Source: Martinezella lusitana (lineage in GTDB: Bacteria > Pseudomonadota > Alphaproteobacteria > Rhizobiales > Rhizobiaceae). Taken from it: a DNA stretch of 64,000 bases. Below are positions 35,810 to 44,099 of the stretch, piece by piece. The number at the start of each line of letters is the position of its first letter. Within the stretch, counting starts at the first letter, position 1. Below the pieces are notes generated by a model. The model saw only the letters and a program-made list of their open reading frames with translations. It made no database searches and was not told where the DNA came from. A program made the position numbers and the translations under genes. Location of the stretch: NCBI RefSeq assembly GCF_014207095.1, contig NZ_JACHBG010000016.1, positions 61,663 to 125,662 on the forward strand. Direction: 5' to 3'.

Positions 35810-37150
35810 ATGAAAATGTCAACAGACCATAAGACGCCTGGACGTGCCGCTCTTGCGAGCTGGCTCGGAAGTGCTGTCGAATATTATGATTTCTTTGTCT
35901 ATGGGACGGCAGCAGCGCTGATCTTCCCGAAAATATTCTTTTCAGCGGAAGATCCGCAAACGGCGGCGATCGCTTCCTTTGCGACCTTTGGCGTCGCCTA
36001 CATCATGCGGCCACTGGGTGCGGTGATCCTAGGGCATATCGGCGACAAGTTCGGCCGCAAGAAGGTGCTGACCTTCACGCTGCTTCTTATGGGATTCTCG
36101 ACCTTCATCATCGGTTGCCTACCGACCTATGGCCAGGCCGGCATTTTGGCGCCGATTCTTCTGGTTCTTGCGCGATTGCTGCAGGGTGTCTCAGCTGCGG
36201 GCGAGCAAGCCGGGGCAAGCTCGATGACGCTCGAGCATGCGCCCGAAAACCGGCGGGCGTTCTTCACCAGCTTCACACTGAGCGGAACGCAGGCCGGCCT
36301 GATCCTTGCGACCCTGGTCTTCATTCCGTTGGGGGCACTGAACGAGGCGGCGCTGCTGTCATGGGGCTGGCGCATTCCATTTTTCTTGAGCTTTGCCGTC
36401 GTCATCGTCGGCTTCTGGGTGCGCCGTACGCTGGCGGAAACGCCGGCCTTCCTTGAGGAGACGAAGAAAGGCGAGGTGGCGAAGCTGCCTTTGGTCTCGC
36501 TGCTGACCAACTATTGGGCCGATGTCCTGCGCATTATCTTTGCTGCGCTGATATCCGTCGTCAGCACCATCTTCAGCGTCTTCACGCTGTCTTATGCCGT
36601 CAACACGATGCATATCGATCGCTCGACGATGCTGACCGTCCTGGTGCTTGCCAATATCGTGGCGCTTGGCGCGATCCCCGCATGGGCCATTCTTGCAGAC
36701 CGAGTCGGTCGCAAACCCATATTCATCTTCGGCGCCGTCGGCTGTGCGGTGCTGATCTGGCCTTACATCTGGGCAATCAGCCAGAACAATATCACGCTCG
36801 TCTTCGTCCTCGGCATTCTGCTTTCAGGTGTCGTCTACAGCGCATCCAACGGCATCTGGCCGGCGCTCTACGCGGAAATGTTCGACACCCGCGTCCGCCT
36901 GTCGGGCATGGCCGTCGGTACCCAGATCGGCTTTGCACTCGGCGGTTTTGCCCCGACGATCAGCGCCGCCCTGATGGGTAACGGTCCCATGGGATGGGTG
37001 CCGGTTGCCGTGTTTACTTCGATCACAGCCTTGATTGCTGCTGTTTCCGCAGCAACCGCAACAGAGACTTACCAGACGCCGATCGACCGACTAGGCAAGG
37101 ATGCACGGCACTTTGCCGCCTCGACCGGCCATGCCGACCGGACGGCATAG
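35810..37150 (+). CDS. MHS-family importer, probably shikimate (ShiA-like)
   Basis: A 446-residue 12-helix proton symporter of the metabolite:H+ symporter (MHS) branch of MFS. It shows ALASWLGSAVEYYDFFVYGT (MHS helix 1), then FATFGVAYIMRPLGAVILGH and GDKFGRKKVLTFTLLLMGFS (motif A), and LARLLQGVSAAGEQAGASSM. ShiA, the shikimate importer, is an MHS member; with dehydroshikimate dehydratase and shikimate dehydrogenase genes next to it, shikimate or a relative is the likely cargo (inference). Start: GGGGAGGA at 35796 is followed by several ATGs; the one at 35810 has best spacing. Site 1 palindrome lies upstream. Confidence 0.88.
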   Translation: MKMSTDHKTPGRAALASWLGSAVEYYDFFVYGTAAALIFPKIFFSAEDPQTAAIASFATFGVAYIMRPLGAVILGHIGDKFGRKKVLTFTLLLMGFSTFIIGCLPTYGQAGILAPILLVLARLLQGVSAAGEQAGASSMTLEHAPENRRAFFTSFTLSGTQAGLILATLVFIPLGALNEAALLSWGWRIPFFLSFAVVIVGFWVRRTLAETPAFLEETKKGEVAKLPLVSLLTNYWADVLRIIFAALISVVSTIFSVFTLSYAVNTMHIDRSTMLTVLVLANIVALGAIPAWAILADRVGRKPIFIFGAVGCAVLIWPYIWAISQNNITLVFVLGILLSGVVYSASNGIWPALYAEMFDTRVRLSGMAVGTQIGFALGGFAPTISAALMGNGPMGWVPVAVFTSITALIAAVSAATATETYQTPIDRLGKDARHFAASTGHADRTA

Positions 37151-37235
37151 CTGTGAGCCTCTGATCGGGACTGCGATGATATCAAGCGATCGCGGATGAG
37201 TTTGTTGAAAATCGCCAAGTGAACGGGATGAAACA

Positions 37236-39122
37236 ATGAAAACCTCGATTGCAACCGTTTCGATCAGCGGTGACCTGAAGGAAAAGCTTCACGCCATCGC
37301 CAAGGCAGGTTTTGATGGCGTGGAGATCTTCGAAAACGATTTCCTCGCCTTCGATGAATCGCCACGCCAGGTCGGGAAAATGGTTAGGGATCATGGGTTG
37401 GAGATCACACTCTTTCAGCCCTTCCGGGACTTCGAGGGCATGCCCGAACCCTTGCGCAGCCGAACATTCGATCGTGCCGAACGCAAGTTCGACCTGATGC
37501 AGGAGATGGGCACCGATCTCGTTCTTGTCTGCTCGAACGTTTCGTCGGTGGCTCTGGGCGGTATCGATCGCGCTGCGGCCGACTTCTTCGAACTCGGCGA
37601 AAGAGCGGCCAAGCGCGGCCTGCGCGTTGGATATGAGGCGCTTGCCTGGGGTCGGCACATTCACGATCATCGCGACGCCTGGGAAATCGTCCGTCGGGCC
37701 GATCATCCCAATATCGGCCTTATTCTCGACAGCTTCCATACGCTTTCGCGAAAGATCGATGTCAATTCGATCCGATCGATCCCGAAAGAGAAGATCTTCA
37801 TCATCCAGCTTGCCGACGCGCCGTTGATCGATATGGATCTTCTCTATTGGAGCCGCCATTTCCGCAACATGCCCGGAGAGGGCGATCTTCCCGTGCTGGA
37901 ATTCATGAAAGCTGTCGCTGCGACAGGTTATGATGGCTACCTCTCGCTGGAGATTTTCAACGATCAGTTTCGCGGCGGTTCGCCGAGCGCCATTGCCGTC
38001 GATGGCCGGCGCTCGCTCATCTATCTCGGCGACCAGGTTCGTCGCGCGGAAAATAGTGGCCTCACCCTACCGCTCATGCCGGCGCGCGCCGAGGTGGAGG
38101 GCATTGCCTTTGTCGAGTTTACAGTCGACGAGGCGGAGACATCCGTCCTCTCGGATCGGCTACGTGCCCTCGGCTTTCGCCATGTCTGGCGCCACAGGAG
38201 CAAGCGTGTCGATGTTTTCCGGCAAGGCGACATCAACCTTGTCGTCAATACCGACCCGGATGGGTTTGCCGGTGCCTCCTATGCTCTGCACGGGCAGTCG
38301 GCTTATGCGATGGGATTGTGGGTGGACGATGCCGAAGCGGCGGTTGCGCGGGCTGTAGCCCTTGGTGCCGAACGCTTTAAGCAGCCACTGGACGCCGGCG
38401 AGATCGAGATGCCTGCTGTCAGGGGCGTTGGCGGCGGCATCCTGTATTTCCTCGATCGCAGGAGCGCGCTCGGCCGCATATGGGAGATCGAATTCGATCC
38501 TGTCATTGACGACACCAATCTGCAGACGGTCGGGCTGACGGGCATAGATCATGTCGCACAGACGATGAAATATGAGGAGCTGTTGACCTGGCTGCTCTTT
38601 TACACGGCGATATTGAATGCGCATAAGACACCGATGGTCGACATCATCGATCCTGCCGGTATCGTTCGCAGCCAAGTCGTCGAAAACGAGCCGGGTACCT
38701 TGCGTATCACGCTGAACGGCGCGGAAAATCGCAATACCTTGGCCGGTCATTTCATCGCCGAGACCTTCGGCTCCGGCATTCAGCATCTGGCCTTTGCGAC
38801 CGATGATATCTTCGCGACGGCTGCCGCCTTGTCGGATAACGGTTTTGCCACCTTGATGATCTCGCCCAACTATTACGACGATCTGGAGGCGCGATTCGGC
38901 CTGGAGCCGGCTTTCACGGACCGTCTCAAGGCGCACAACATCCTCTACGACCGCGACGATCACGGCGAATATTTCCAGCTTTACAGCCCGACCTATGGCG
39001 AAGGATTCTTCTTCGAAATCGTCCAGCGCAGCGGCTATCGCGGCTATGGTGCGGCGAATGCCATCTTTCGTATCGCGGCACTGAGGCGGCATCTGCGACC
39101 GATTGGTCTGCCGAAACTTTAG
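37236..39122 (+). CDS. 3-Dehydroshikimate dehydratase, fused to HPPD-like domain (QuiC type)
   Basis: A 628-residue two-domain enzyme. Residues 1-280 are a TIM-barrel of the sugar-phosphate-isomerase type that dehydrates 3-dehydroshikimate to protocatechuate; E134, D165, Q191 and E239 match the metal ligands described for Pseudomonas QuiC1 in position and kind. Residues about 290-620 are a VOC-type domain like 4-hydroxyphenylpyruvate dioxygenase, with a facial triad seen as H439 (GIDHVA), H517 (IQHLAF) and E594 (FFFEIVQR). The role of the second domain in this family is uncertain. It lies 86 bases after the importer and before the TetR gene, in one operon for shikimate use. Confidence 0.93.
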   Translation: MKTSIATVSISGDLKEKLHAIAKAGFDGVEIFENDFLAFDESPRQVGKMVRDHGLEITLFQPFRDFEGMPEPLRSRTFDRAERKFDLMQEMGTDLVLVCSNVSSVALGGIDRAAADFFELGERAAKRGLRVGYEALAWGRHIHDHRDAWEIVRRADHPNIGLILDSFHTLSRKIDVNSIRSIPKEKIFIIQLADAPLIDMDLLYWSRHFRNMPGEGDLPVLEFMKAVAATGYDGYLSLEIFNDQFRGGSPSAIAVDGRRSLIYLGDQVRRAENSGLTLPLMPARAEVEGIAFVEFTVDEAETSVLSDRLRALGFRHVWRHRSKRVDVFRQGDINLVVNTDPDGFAGASYALHGQSAYAMGLWVDDAEAAVARAVALGAERFKQPLDAGEIEMPAVRGVGGGILYFLDRRSALGRIWEIEFDPVIDDTNLQTVGLTGIDHVAQTMKYEELLTWLLFYTAILNAHKTPMVDIIDPAGIVRSQVVENEPGTLRITLNGAENRNTLAGHFIAETFGSGIQHLAFATDDIFATAAALSDNGFATLMISPNYYDDLEARFGLEPAFTDRLKAHNILYDRDDHGEYFQLYSPTYGEGFFFEIVQRSGYRGYGAANAIFRIAALRRHLRPIGLPKL

Positions 39123-39205
39123 GCTCTCCCCATCGGCGTAAAGCCTGTGTTAAAGCTTTGATCTTCAATGATGGGCAGGGACAGACCCAGGAAGACGGGC
39201 AAGGC

Positions 39206-39877
39206 ATGACCAAAGCGCAAGCGGCCAAGATCGAGCGTCTCACGCGAAAGAACGATCCAGACGCGACCAAGGAAAACATCCTGAAGATCGCCACCGAAGA
39301 ATTCGTCGCAGCCGGCTTTTCCGGTGCGCGCGTCGACGAGATCGCCGAACGCACCAAGACGTCCAAGCGCATGATCTATTATTATTTTGGAAGCAAGGAA
39401 GGGCTCTATCTTGCCGTTCTCGAGCAGGCCTATACGAAGATCCGCACGCTCGAGAGCGAACTCGATCTCGAAAACATGCCGCCCGTCCAGGCCATGGCGC
39501 AATTGATCGCGAGCACCTTCGATCACGACGACCAAAATCCGGATTTCGTACGGCTTGTCAGTATCGAAAACATTCACCGCGCCGAACATATGAAGCGCTC
39601 GGTCGTCCTGTCGCAGATGAACATTGCCGTCATCGATATCGTCACGGAAATCCTCGAAAGGGGCTATGCCGATGGGAGCTTCGTGCGCAGGGTAGATCCG
39701 GTCGATCTGCATATGATGATCAGCGCACAATGCTTTTTTCGCGTTTCTAATCGACATACTTTCGGGGCGATCTTCGAGCGCGACCTTTCCTCCGAGGAAT
39801 TGAAGAAACGGCACAAGTCTTTGATAGTAGACACTATTATTGCTTTCCTGAAAACTCCGTCTCCCGACTTGATCTGA
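39206..39877 (+). CDS. TetR-family regulator of the shikimate module
   Basis: A 223-residue TetR regulator. HTH: DATKENILKIATEEFVAAGF then RVDEIAERTKTSKRMIYYYF GSKEGLYLAVLE (broken for length), the AcrR-like form with C-terminal TetR_C. It follows the dehydratase gene by about 83 bases and precedes the shikimate dehydrogenase gene. The two shared palindromes at 35642 and 39948 are its likely sites. A ligand such as shikimate, dehydroshikimate or protocatechuate probably releases it (inference). The ATG at 39206 is preferred; 39158 is an alternative. Confidence 0.88.
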   Translation: MTKAQAAKIERLTRKNDPDATKENILKIATEEFVAAGFSGARVDEIAERTKTSKRMIYYYFGSKEGLYLAVLEQAYTKIRTLESELDLENMPPVQAMAQLIASTFDHDDQNPDFVRLVSIENIHRAEHMKRSVVLSQMNIAVIDIVTEILERGYADGSFVRRVDPVDLHMMISAQCFFRVSNRHTFGAIFERDLSSEELKKRHKSLIVDTIIAFLKTPSPDLI

Positions 39878-39947
39878 ATTCACGCCAAACTGTTTGGTGT
39901 CCGCTGGCGCTTCAGCCGGTATGCAGAACTGCGGTCATATTGACTTT

Positions 39948-39961
39948 ACGTACTAGTTCGT
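39948..39961. promoter_or_regulatory. TetR operator of the shikimate module (site 2)
   Basis: ACGTACTAGTTCGT differs from site 1 (35642-35655) at one base, and both are followed by ACATT. It lies 54 bases before the TTG start of the shikimate dehydrogenase gene, giving that gene its own regulated promoter. Confidence 0.7.
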
Positions 39962-40015
39962 ACATTTTTCGTCAGCCATGTGGCATGGCTTTATTTTGCT
40001 ACTCGGGAGGAAAGA

Positions 40016-40894
40016 TTGAACACGCAAGCCGCTATGGTTCCGCGTCAGCTTCATGTTGGATTGATCGGCGCCGGCATTGGCCGCTCGCTGACGCCTGCGA
40101 TGCATATGCGCGAGGGCGGACATTGCGGGCTATCCTATCGCTACGATCTCATCGACCTGGACGTGCGCAACCTCACGGTCTCGGACCTGCCGACCCTTGT
40201 CGATGAAGCTGAGGCACAGGGCTTTGCCGGCCTCAACATCACCCATCCCTGCAAGCAGGCGGCAGTCCCGCTGGTAGATGAACTATCACCCGATGCCGAG
40301 ACGCTGAAATCCATCAACACGATCGTTTTTCAAGGAAAGCGCAGGATCGGCCACAATACCGATTGGTGGGGATTTGCCGAAAGCTTCCGGCGAGGGCTGG
40401 CCGGCGTTTCGCTTGGCCGCGTCGTGCAACTGGGTGCGGGCGGAGCTGGCGTTGCCGTTGCGCACGCAGTAGCGCAGATGGGCGCGCATTCCGTGGAGAT
40501 ATTCGATCTGGATCCTGTGCGGGCGCAGGCGCTTGTGGATCAGCTTCAGCCGGCACACGGCGCTTGCCGTTTCTCGGTTGGTCGTGATCTTGCAGGGGCC
40601 TTGAATGTCGCCGACGGCCTGGTTCATGCAACGCCAACCGGCATGGCCGCCCATCCCGGGCTGCCACTCGACGCACAACTTCTGTCAGACCGCCTTTGGG
40701 TCGCCGAAATCGTCTATTTCCCGATCGAAACCGAATTGGTGAAGCGCGCCCGGCAGACAGGCTGCCGCGTTCTCGATGGCGGCGGCATGGCGGTGTTCCA
40801 AGCCGTAAAAGCCTTCGAACTGTTCACTGGCATGCGCCCGAATGCGGAACGCATGATGCAGCATTTCGATTCACTGCGCACAAAGCCCGCTTGA
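40016..40894 (+). CDS. Shikimate dehydrogenase
   Basis: A 292-residue shikimate/quinate-type dehydrogenase (AroE family). The substrate-domain motif is GLNITHPCKQAAVP with catalytic K80, and RIGHNTDWWGF contains the second catalytic residue D116; the cofactor motif VQLGAGGAGVAVAHAVAQM follows, and the end reads DGGGMAVFQAVKAFELFTGM. It oxidises shikimate to 3-dehydroshikimate, which the upstream dehydratase would turn into protocatechuate. The TTG at 40016 has GGGAGG 7 bases upstream, better than the ATG at 39980. It has its own TetR site at 39948. Confidence 0.9.
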   Translation: MNTQAAMVPRQLHVGLIGAGIGRSLTPAMHMREGGHCGLSYRYDLIDLDVRNLTVSDLPTLVDEAEAQGFAGLNITHPCKQAAVPLVDELSPDAETLKSINTIVFQGKRRIGHNTDWWGFAESFRRGLAGVSLGRVVQLGAGGAGVAVAHAVAQMGAHSVEIFDLDPVRAQALVDQLQPAHGACRFSVGRDLAGALNVADGLVHATPTGMAAHPGLPLDAQLLSDRLWVAEIVYFPIETELVKRARQTGCRVLDGGGMAVFQAVKAFELFTGMRPNAERMMQHFDSLRTKPA

Positions 40895-41557
40895 CATCGG
40901 CCGCGCCCAGAAACGGACTAAGCGAGTCACTTCGCCCGCAGAACAAGCCCGGGGACGAACAAGTTTGGAGATGGCCATTTTCGCGCCAAATCAAATGCTG
41001 CCGACGTCCACAACACAGCAACATTTTTAAAGCCACGGCTATAGTTCCAAAAGATAGATTACCACCTTGGATAGCGTAAGTGGTTGTTTTCATTAGATGA
41101 GGTCGCTTGAACCGGCAATGCCTCTGAAGGATCATGAGTCCATATTTCTTCAAGAGCAATAATATGGCCGTTGCATCCTCGCCCCGAGCACTTAGGCGCC
41201 CCGATTGCGGGAGCGCCGCCGCTTCAACGCCACCGTCGAGATCAAATATCCGAGTCTGCGCGGCAATTGCAATTTGCGCCACCGTGGAGATAGGGATCGA
41301 TCATCTCCGCCGACAATTTTACTCAATTGTTGAACGTCCGTGTTGCAGATTTTACAAGACCATCTGAAAATGAGCGTGTAGCGCGGCGCGTTGACGCTAC
41401 TTTCCGCTGTATTTTTTTAGAGAACTGGTATTGATCGCAGCAGGCCCATGATCGGCCACACCGCCTTCAGGTGAATCTTCATGAATTTTTGACCGATATG
41501 CCGCTTGAGCGAGGTACGCCTTGCGCAAACGACTGGCTTTGACTTTGGGTATTTTGT
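40895..41557. other. Intergenic region
   Basis: About 660 bp. A minus-strand frame near 40930-41090 ends AFDLARKWPSPNLFVPGLVL RAK (broken for length), protein-like but not identified. Composition turns AT-rich toward the right, marking entry into the toxin island. Confidence 0.35.
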
Positions 41558-41677
41558 ATGTCCCCCGCCAATAAGACCCTTTCCTTCAAGATCCTGACAT
41601 CGGCAGTTTTTCTTTCCTCGGCGCTTCTTGATTTCCCGGCAATGGCGCAGGAGCAGCAGCCGGCAAACCATCAATAA
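41558..41677 (+). pseudogene. Signal-peptide N-terminal fragment
   Basis: A 39-residue frame: a basic head (MSPANKTLSFK), a hydrophobic run (ILTSAVFLSSALLDF) and a likely cleavage site after AMA, then QEQQPANHQ and a stop. It looks like the secreted N-terminus of a protein whose body has been lost or shifted out of frame. The toxin-like tail at 41678 continues in another frame, so a one-base shift could have joined the two. Confidence 0.45.
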
Positions 41678-41858
41678 TGTTTCTGGGAAGCTCGGATTGA
41701 CAAATCTCGAAAAATATAACGGCCTGTTGGCGGTTCCCGGCACGACTCCCGAACAGGCTGCAATGGGAACACCTTTAGGTAAGTCGATGCAGTCGCTGGG
41801 CTATACCAAAGTGACGGTAACCTCCGGCTATCAGCCAACCGTGTCATTTAGCAAATAG
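41678..41858 (+). pseudogene. Putative toxin C-terminal tip 1
   Basis: An open frame without its own convincing start reads TINNVSGKLGLTNLEKYNGL, then PGTTPEQAAMGTPLGKSMQS and YQPTVSFSK before a stop at 41856-41858. I recognise no catalytic motif. Its interpretation as an orphan toxin tip comes from context only: it ends 8 bases before an immunity-like gene and belongs to a row of such pairs. It could alternatively be a short secreted protein broken by a frameshift from 41558. Confidence 0.35.
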
Positions 41859-41866
41859 GAGTTAAA

Positions 41867-42208
41867 ATGGCCGAGGGAGATTTGGTGGATGAGGCGATGG
41901 GATTGGGACGATACGCCGAACTTTTGGCAATGCTGGAAGGAACATCCAAATATTCGGATGTAGAGCTATTTGAAAGATTAGATCGGCACTCTAGACGATT
42001 GCGATCAATGGCCATCATGCATCTGCAATTTATAGTGGAATTCGGTTATGTAGGCCAGGATAAAAAAAATATAACCGTTGGCAACAGAATTCACAGCAAT
42101 TTTCCTGATTATTTCGAAGCCTGGAAGCTCGCGGGTATACCTGGCATGGCCTCGATTTTATTGGAGAACATGATTTCGGATTTTAAGTCATCGAGCAATA
42201 AAAAATAG
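41867..42208 (+). CDS. Putative immunity protein 1
   Basis: A 113-residue, probably all-helical cytoplasmic protein (LGRYAELLAMLEGTSKYSDV, then RRLRSMAIMHLQFIVEFGYV and NFPDYFEAWKLAGIPGMASI). AGGAG lies 7 bases before the ATG at 41867. No family is recognised. Small size, no signal peptide, AT-rich composition and a position 8 bases after a toxin-like tail suggest an immunity gene. MITE A begins 2 bases after its stop. Confidence 0.5.
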   Translation: MAEGDLVDEAMGLGRYAELLAMLEGTSKYSDVELFERLDRHSRRLRSMAIMHLQFIVEFGYVGQDKKNITVGNRIHSNFPDYFEAWKLAGIPGMASILLENMISDFKSSSNKK

Positions 42209-42210
42209 AA

Positions 42211-42330
42211 TTACGGTGACAGTGCACTCAATAAGAACGCACATCCTATTTGGTGCCGCCCTTGCTCATCTCGCCCCCGGCCGCAAAACCAAGTCCACTA
42301 CCGCGAAAAATTAGTGCACTGTCACAGTAG
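42211..42330. repeat. MITE-like element A
   Basis: A 120-bp element bounded by TTACGGTGACAGTGCACTCA on the left and, reversed, CTACTGTGACAGTGCACTAA on the right: about 17 of 20 bases agree, with GTGACAGTGCACT identical. It has no coding capacity. Its terminal sequence recurs in MITE B (42973-43156). No target duplication is visible. The right end supplies the first codons of the toxin tip at 42314. Confidence 0.7.
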
Positions 42331-42547
42331 TTCCAACGGGTGGGTTAAATCTACTGATCTCTCGACTTTGAATGGTCGGACCGTCTACGTCGCGCCTGAC
42401 GGCACATTATATGCGGTTGATACGTTGCATGGTACTTTTGAAATGACAAACGCAAAAGGTGTATGGCAACAGAAGGTCAGGATTGATTTAACATCTACTC
42501 CAAAGCAAACCGTTTCCCCTGGGATTCATGATTTGAAGGTAAAATGA
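42314..42547 (+). CDS. Orphan toxin C-terminal domain, colicin-E3-like motif
   Basis: A 77-residue frame beginning with GTG inside the MITE A right repeat. After NGWVKSTDLSTLNGRTVYVA it reads LYAVDTLHGTFEMTN and ends VSPGIHDLKVK. D-x-x-H-G-x-x-E here matches the catalytic D/H/E spacing of the colicin E3 ribonuclease (WDSQHGELEG), so it may be a 16S-rRNA-cutting toxin tip; overall similarity is short. It lacks secretion domains and looks displaced from a larger toxin. The next gene starts 1 base after its stop and is the likely immunity gene. Confidence 0.5.
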   Translation: MHCHSSSNGWVKSTDLSTLNGRTVYVAPDGTLYAVDTLHGTFEMTNAKGVWQQKVRIDLTSTPKQTVSPGIHDLKVK

Positions 42548-42548
42548 T

Positions 42549-42929
42549 ATGAATTCAATTAATCCTCACGTTGGCACTGAGCATTGGGAGCACCTGTCAG
42601 AATTTGAAGGTGAATTTATTTCGCCTGGCGCAATTCTGCGGTGTTCTGGCAAATGGCCCTATGAAGACTATGTAGATTTCATGGCCGTTGATTTGATTGA
42701 CCAGCTCAAAAGAGGCTTTGGGCTGATAGTTGCTTCCGGCTTCAAAGCTGGAAGGCTACTGGCGACATTTCCATCAGAATCTCGCGGCCTTGAAATGGCG
42801 CATGGCCTGAAAGCGAAATGGCTTATCGAGAATTGGGCGGAGTGGGCTTATCCAGATTGCCCAATCGAACAAGTTCTGATTCGAGATCGGTTTTACCCCG
42901 CATTCACTCAAGCTGCCATTCAGAGTTAG
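42549..42929 (+). CDS. Putative immunity protein 2
   Basis: A 126-residue cytoplasmic protein with WEHLSEFEGEFISPGAILRC, then SGKWPYEDYVDFMAVDLIDQ and AYPDCPIEQVLIRDRFYPAF. This pattern, from memory, resembles Imm45-type immunity proteins of polymorphic toxin loci, but I cannot confirm it. It starts 1 base after the E3-like toxin stop, the usual toxin-immunity order, and is AT-rich like its partner. Confidence 0.6.
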   Translation: MNSINPHVGTEHWEHLSEFEGEFISPGAILRCSGKWPYEDYVDFMAVDLIDQLKRGFGLIVASGFKAGRLLATFPSESRGLEMAHGLKAKWLIENWAEWAYPDCPIEQVLIRDRFYPAFTQAAIQS

Positions 42930-42972
42930 ATTTCACAGACCACAGTAAACATGGCAGTCTCATACATCGGAA

Positions 42973-43156
42973 TTACGGTGACAGTGAACTCAATAAGATT
43001 CCAGACCTGACTACAGCAAACAAATGCCCGTCTTGCTCGGGTCGCCGTCACTGATATTCCACATCACGCCACCCAAAGCGGGAACGAGCGCGTGCAAATC
43101 CTCTTTCGCGATCAAACCAAAGTCATCATTAAGGAAATGGCGCACTGTCACCGTAA
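42973..43156. repeat. MITE-like element B
   Basis: A 184-bp non-coding element with perfect 14-bp terminal inverted repeats (TTACGGTGACAGTG left; CACTGTCACCGTAA right). The left end continues like MITE A (ACTCAATAAGA in both), so the two are related; their interiors differ. It separates the E3-like pair from the next immunity-like gene. Confidence 0.7.
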
Positions 43157-43200
43157 CTGCAGAATGGAAGATGTTCGTTCCGTCGAAAGGAAAATAGCCC

Positions 43201-43608
43201 GTGTCACAATTGATATACTTACTTCCATACAGAGAGATGACCCGCAGATATGGGCAAGAAGCTTCCCCCAGTGTATTTGATAATATGAATATATTGCACC
43301 CTTACGAAGCCAATAAAATAGCAGATTACATGGATTCTGGTATGCCAATACTTGAATTCATGGGGATGACAGAAGATCCATTGACGGGGCAATGGGACGT
43401 GCCACATTATATTAGAACTGATGGAAAATTCGCATGGGACGGCGTGCTCGCGCGTTGGGTAAGGGCGCATAAGGTCCGGTTGCCACAAGATTTTCTTGAT
43501 TACGCTGATTGCGATCAAGATGTTTTAGTAAAGCGGCATGAAGAGGCTAGTGATCAAGCAAAAATGGTAGATAAATTTAGAGATAAGATCATAAGAAGAA
43601 CCCCTTAG
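43201..43608 (+). CDS. Putative immunity protein 3 (orphan)
   Basis: A 135-residue cytoplasmic protein containing ILHPYEANKIADYMDSGMPI, then MTEDPLTGQWDVPHYIRTDG and VLARWVRAHKVRLPQDFLDY. No family is recognised with confidence. It has no toxin in front: MITE B lies there instead. Its size, AT content and setting fit an orphan immunity gene left behind when its toxin was replaced. Start GTG at 43201. Confidence 0.5.
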   Translation: MSQLIYLLPYREMTRRYGQEASPSVFDNMNILHPYEANKIADYMDSGMPILEFMGMTEDPLTGQWDVPHYIRTDGKFAWDGVLARWVRAHKVRLPQDFLDYADCDQDVLVKRHEEASDQAKMVDKFRDKIIRRTP

Positions 43609-43645
43609 ACGACAGATACTATTATAATCATTTAATTTATTTACC

Positions 43646-44089
43646 TTGCAATCTTGCTTGTTGGATACGTGCTTATGGAGCACAGGCAACGACGCGCGCG
43701 ATGAGCCACCATCTGATTCGGCGCATCTTGCTAATGTATTGGGTTTTGAAGGGGTGTCAGAGGGCTCACTTGTCAATCTCGTGGGAGACGGAATAACGAC
43801 AGGCCCTCAACTGGCAAAAGCGCTGACGAAGGAGACGGGGGCGGAATTTATTGGCGGTAGCCTTGAGTTACCAATCACCACAGCTAATGCGGCCAGCGCT
43901 GTAAAGGTCTTGTCAGCTCAAGGAACTCAGCCATTCCTCGCGCTTCTTCCAGGGCACTGGGTAGTCGTTTCAGGTTTAACGGAGAGCGGGATGGTCAAAA
44001 TTCTCGACCCTGAAGGACTAAGCTATACAATGACACCCGCAAATTTTGCGACATCACTCGTTGGACACACGATTGTAAGACAAAAGTAA
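43646..44089 (+). CDS. Putative papain-like toxin tip
   Basis: A frame of up to 147 residues from TTG 43646; no good ribosome binding site, so it is probably another displaced C-terminal tip. An early Cys (SCLLDTCLWST), His in LALLPGHWVVVSGLTESGM and Asp in VKILDPEGLSYTMTPANF give a C...H...D order like papain/C39-fold toxin domains (compare HxVVVDG...IRDPW...). It would cleave peptide or amide bonds, but activity is only inferred. The immunity-like gene follows 11 bases later with a good ribosome binding site. Confidence 0.5.
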   Translation: MQSCLLDTCLWSTGNDARDEPPSDSAHLANVLGFEGVSEGSLVNLVGDGITTGPQLAKALTKETGAEFIGGSLELPITTANAASAVKVLSAQGTQPFLALLPGHWVVVSGLTESGMVKILDPEGLSYTMTPANFATSLVGHTIVRQK

Positions 44090-44099
44090 GGAGAGCCCG

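Noticed and set aside
38160..39092. 310-codon minus-strand frame under the dehydratase gene
   Set aside because: It lies entirely within a well-supported enzyme gene and shows no domain.
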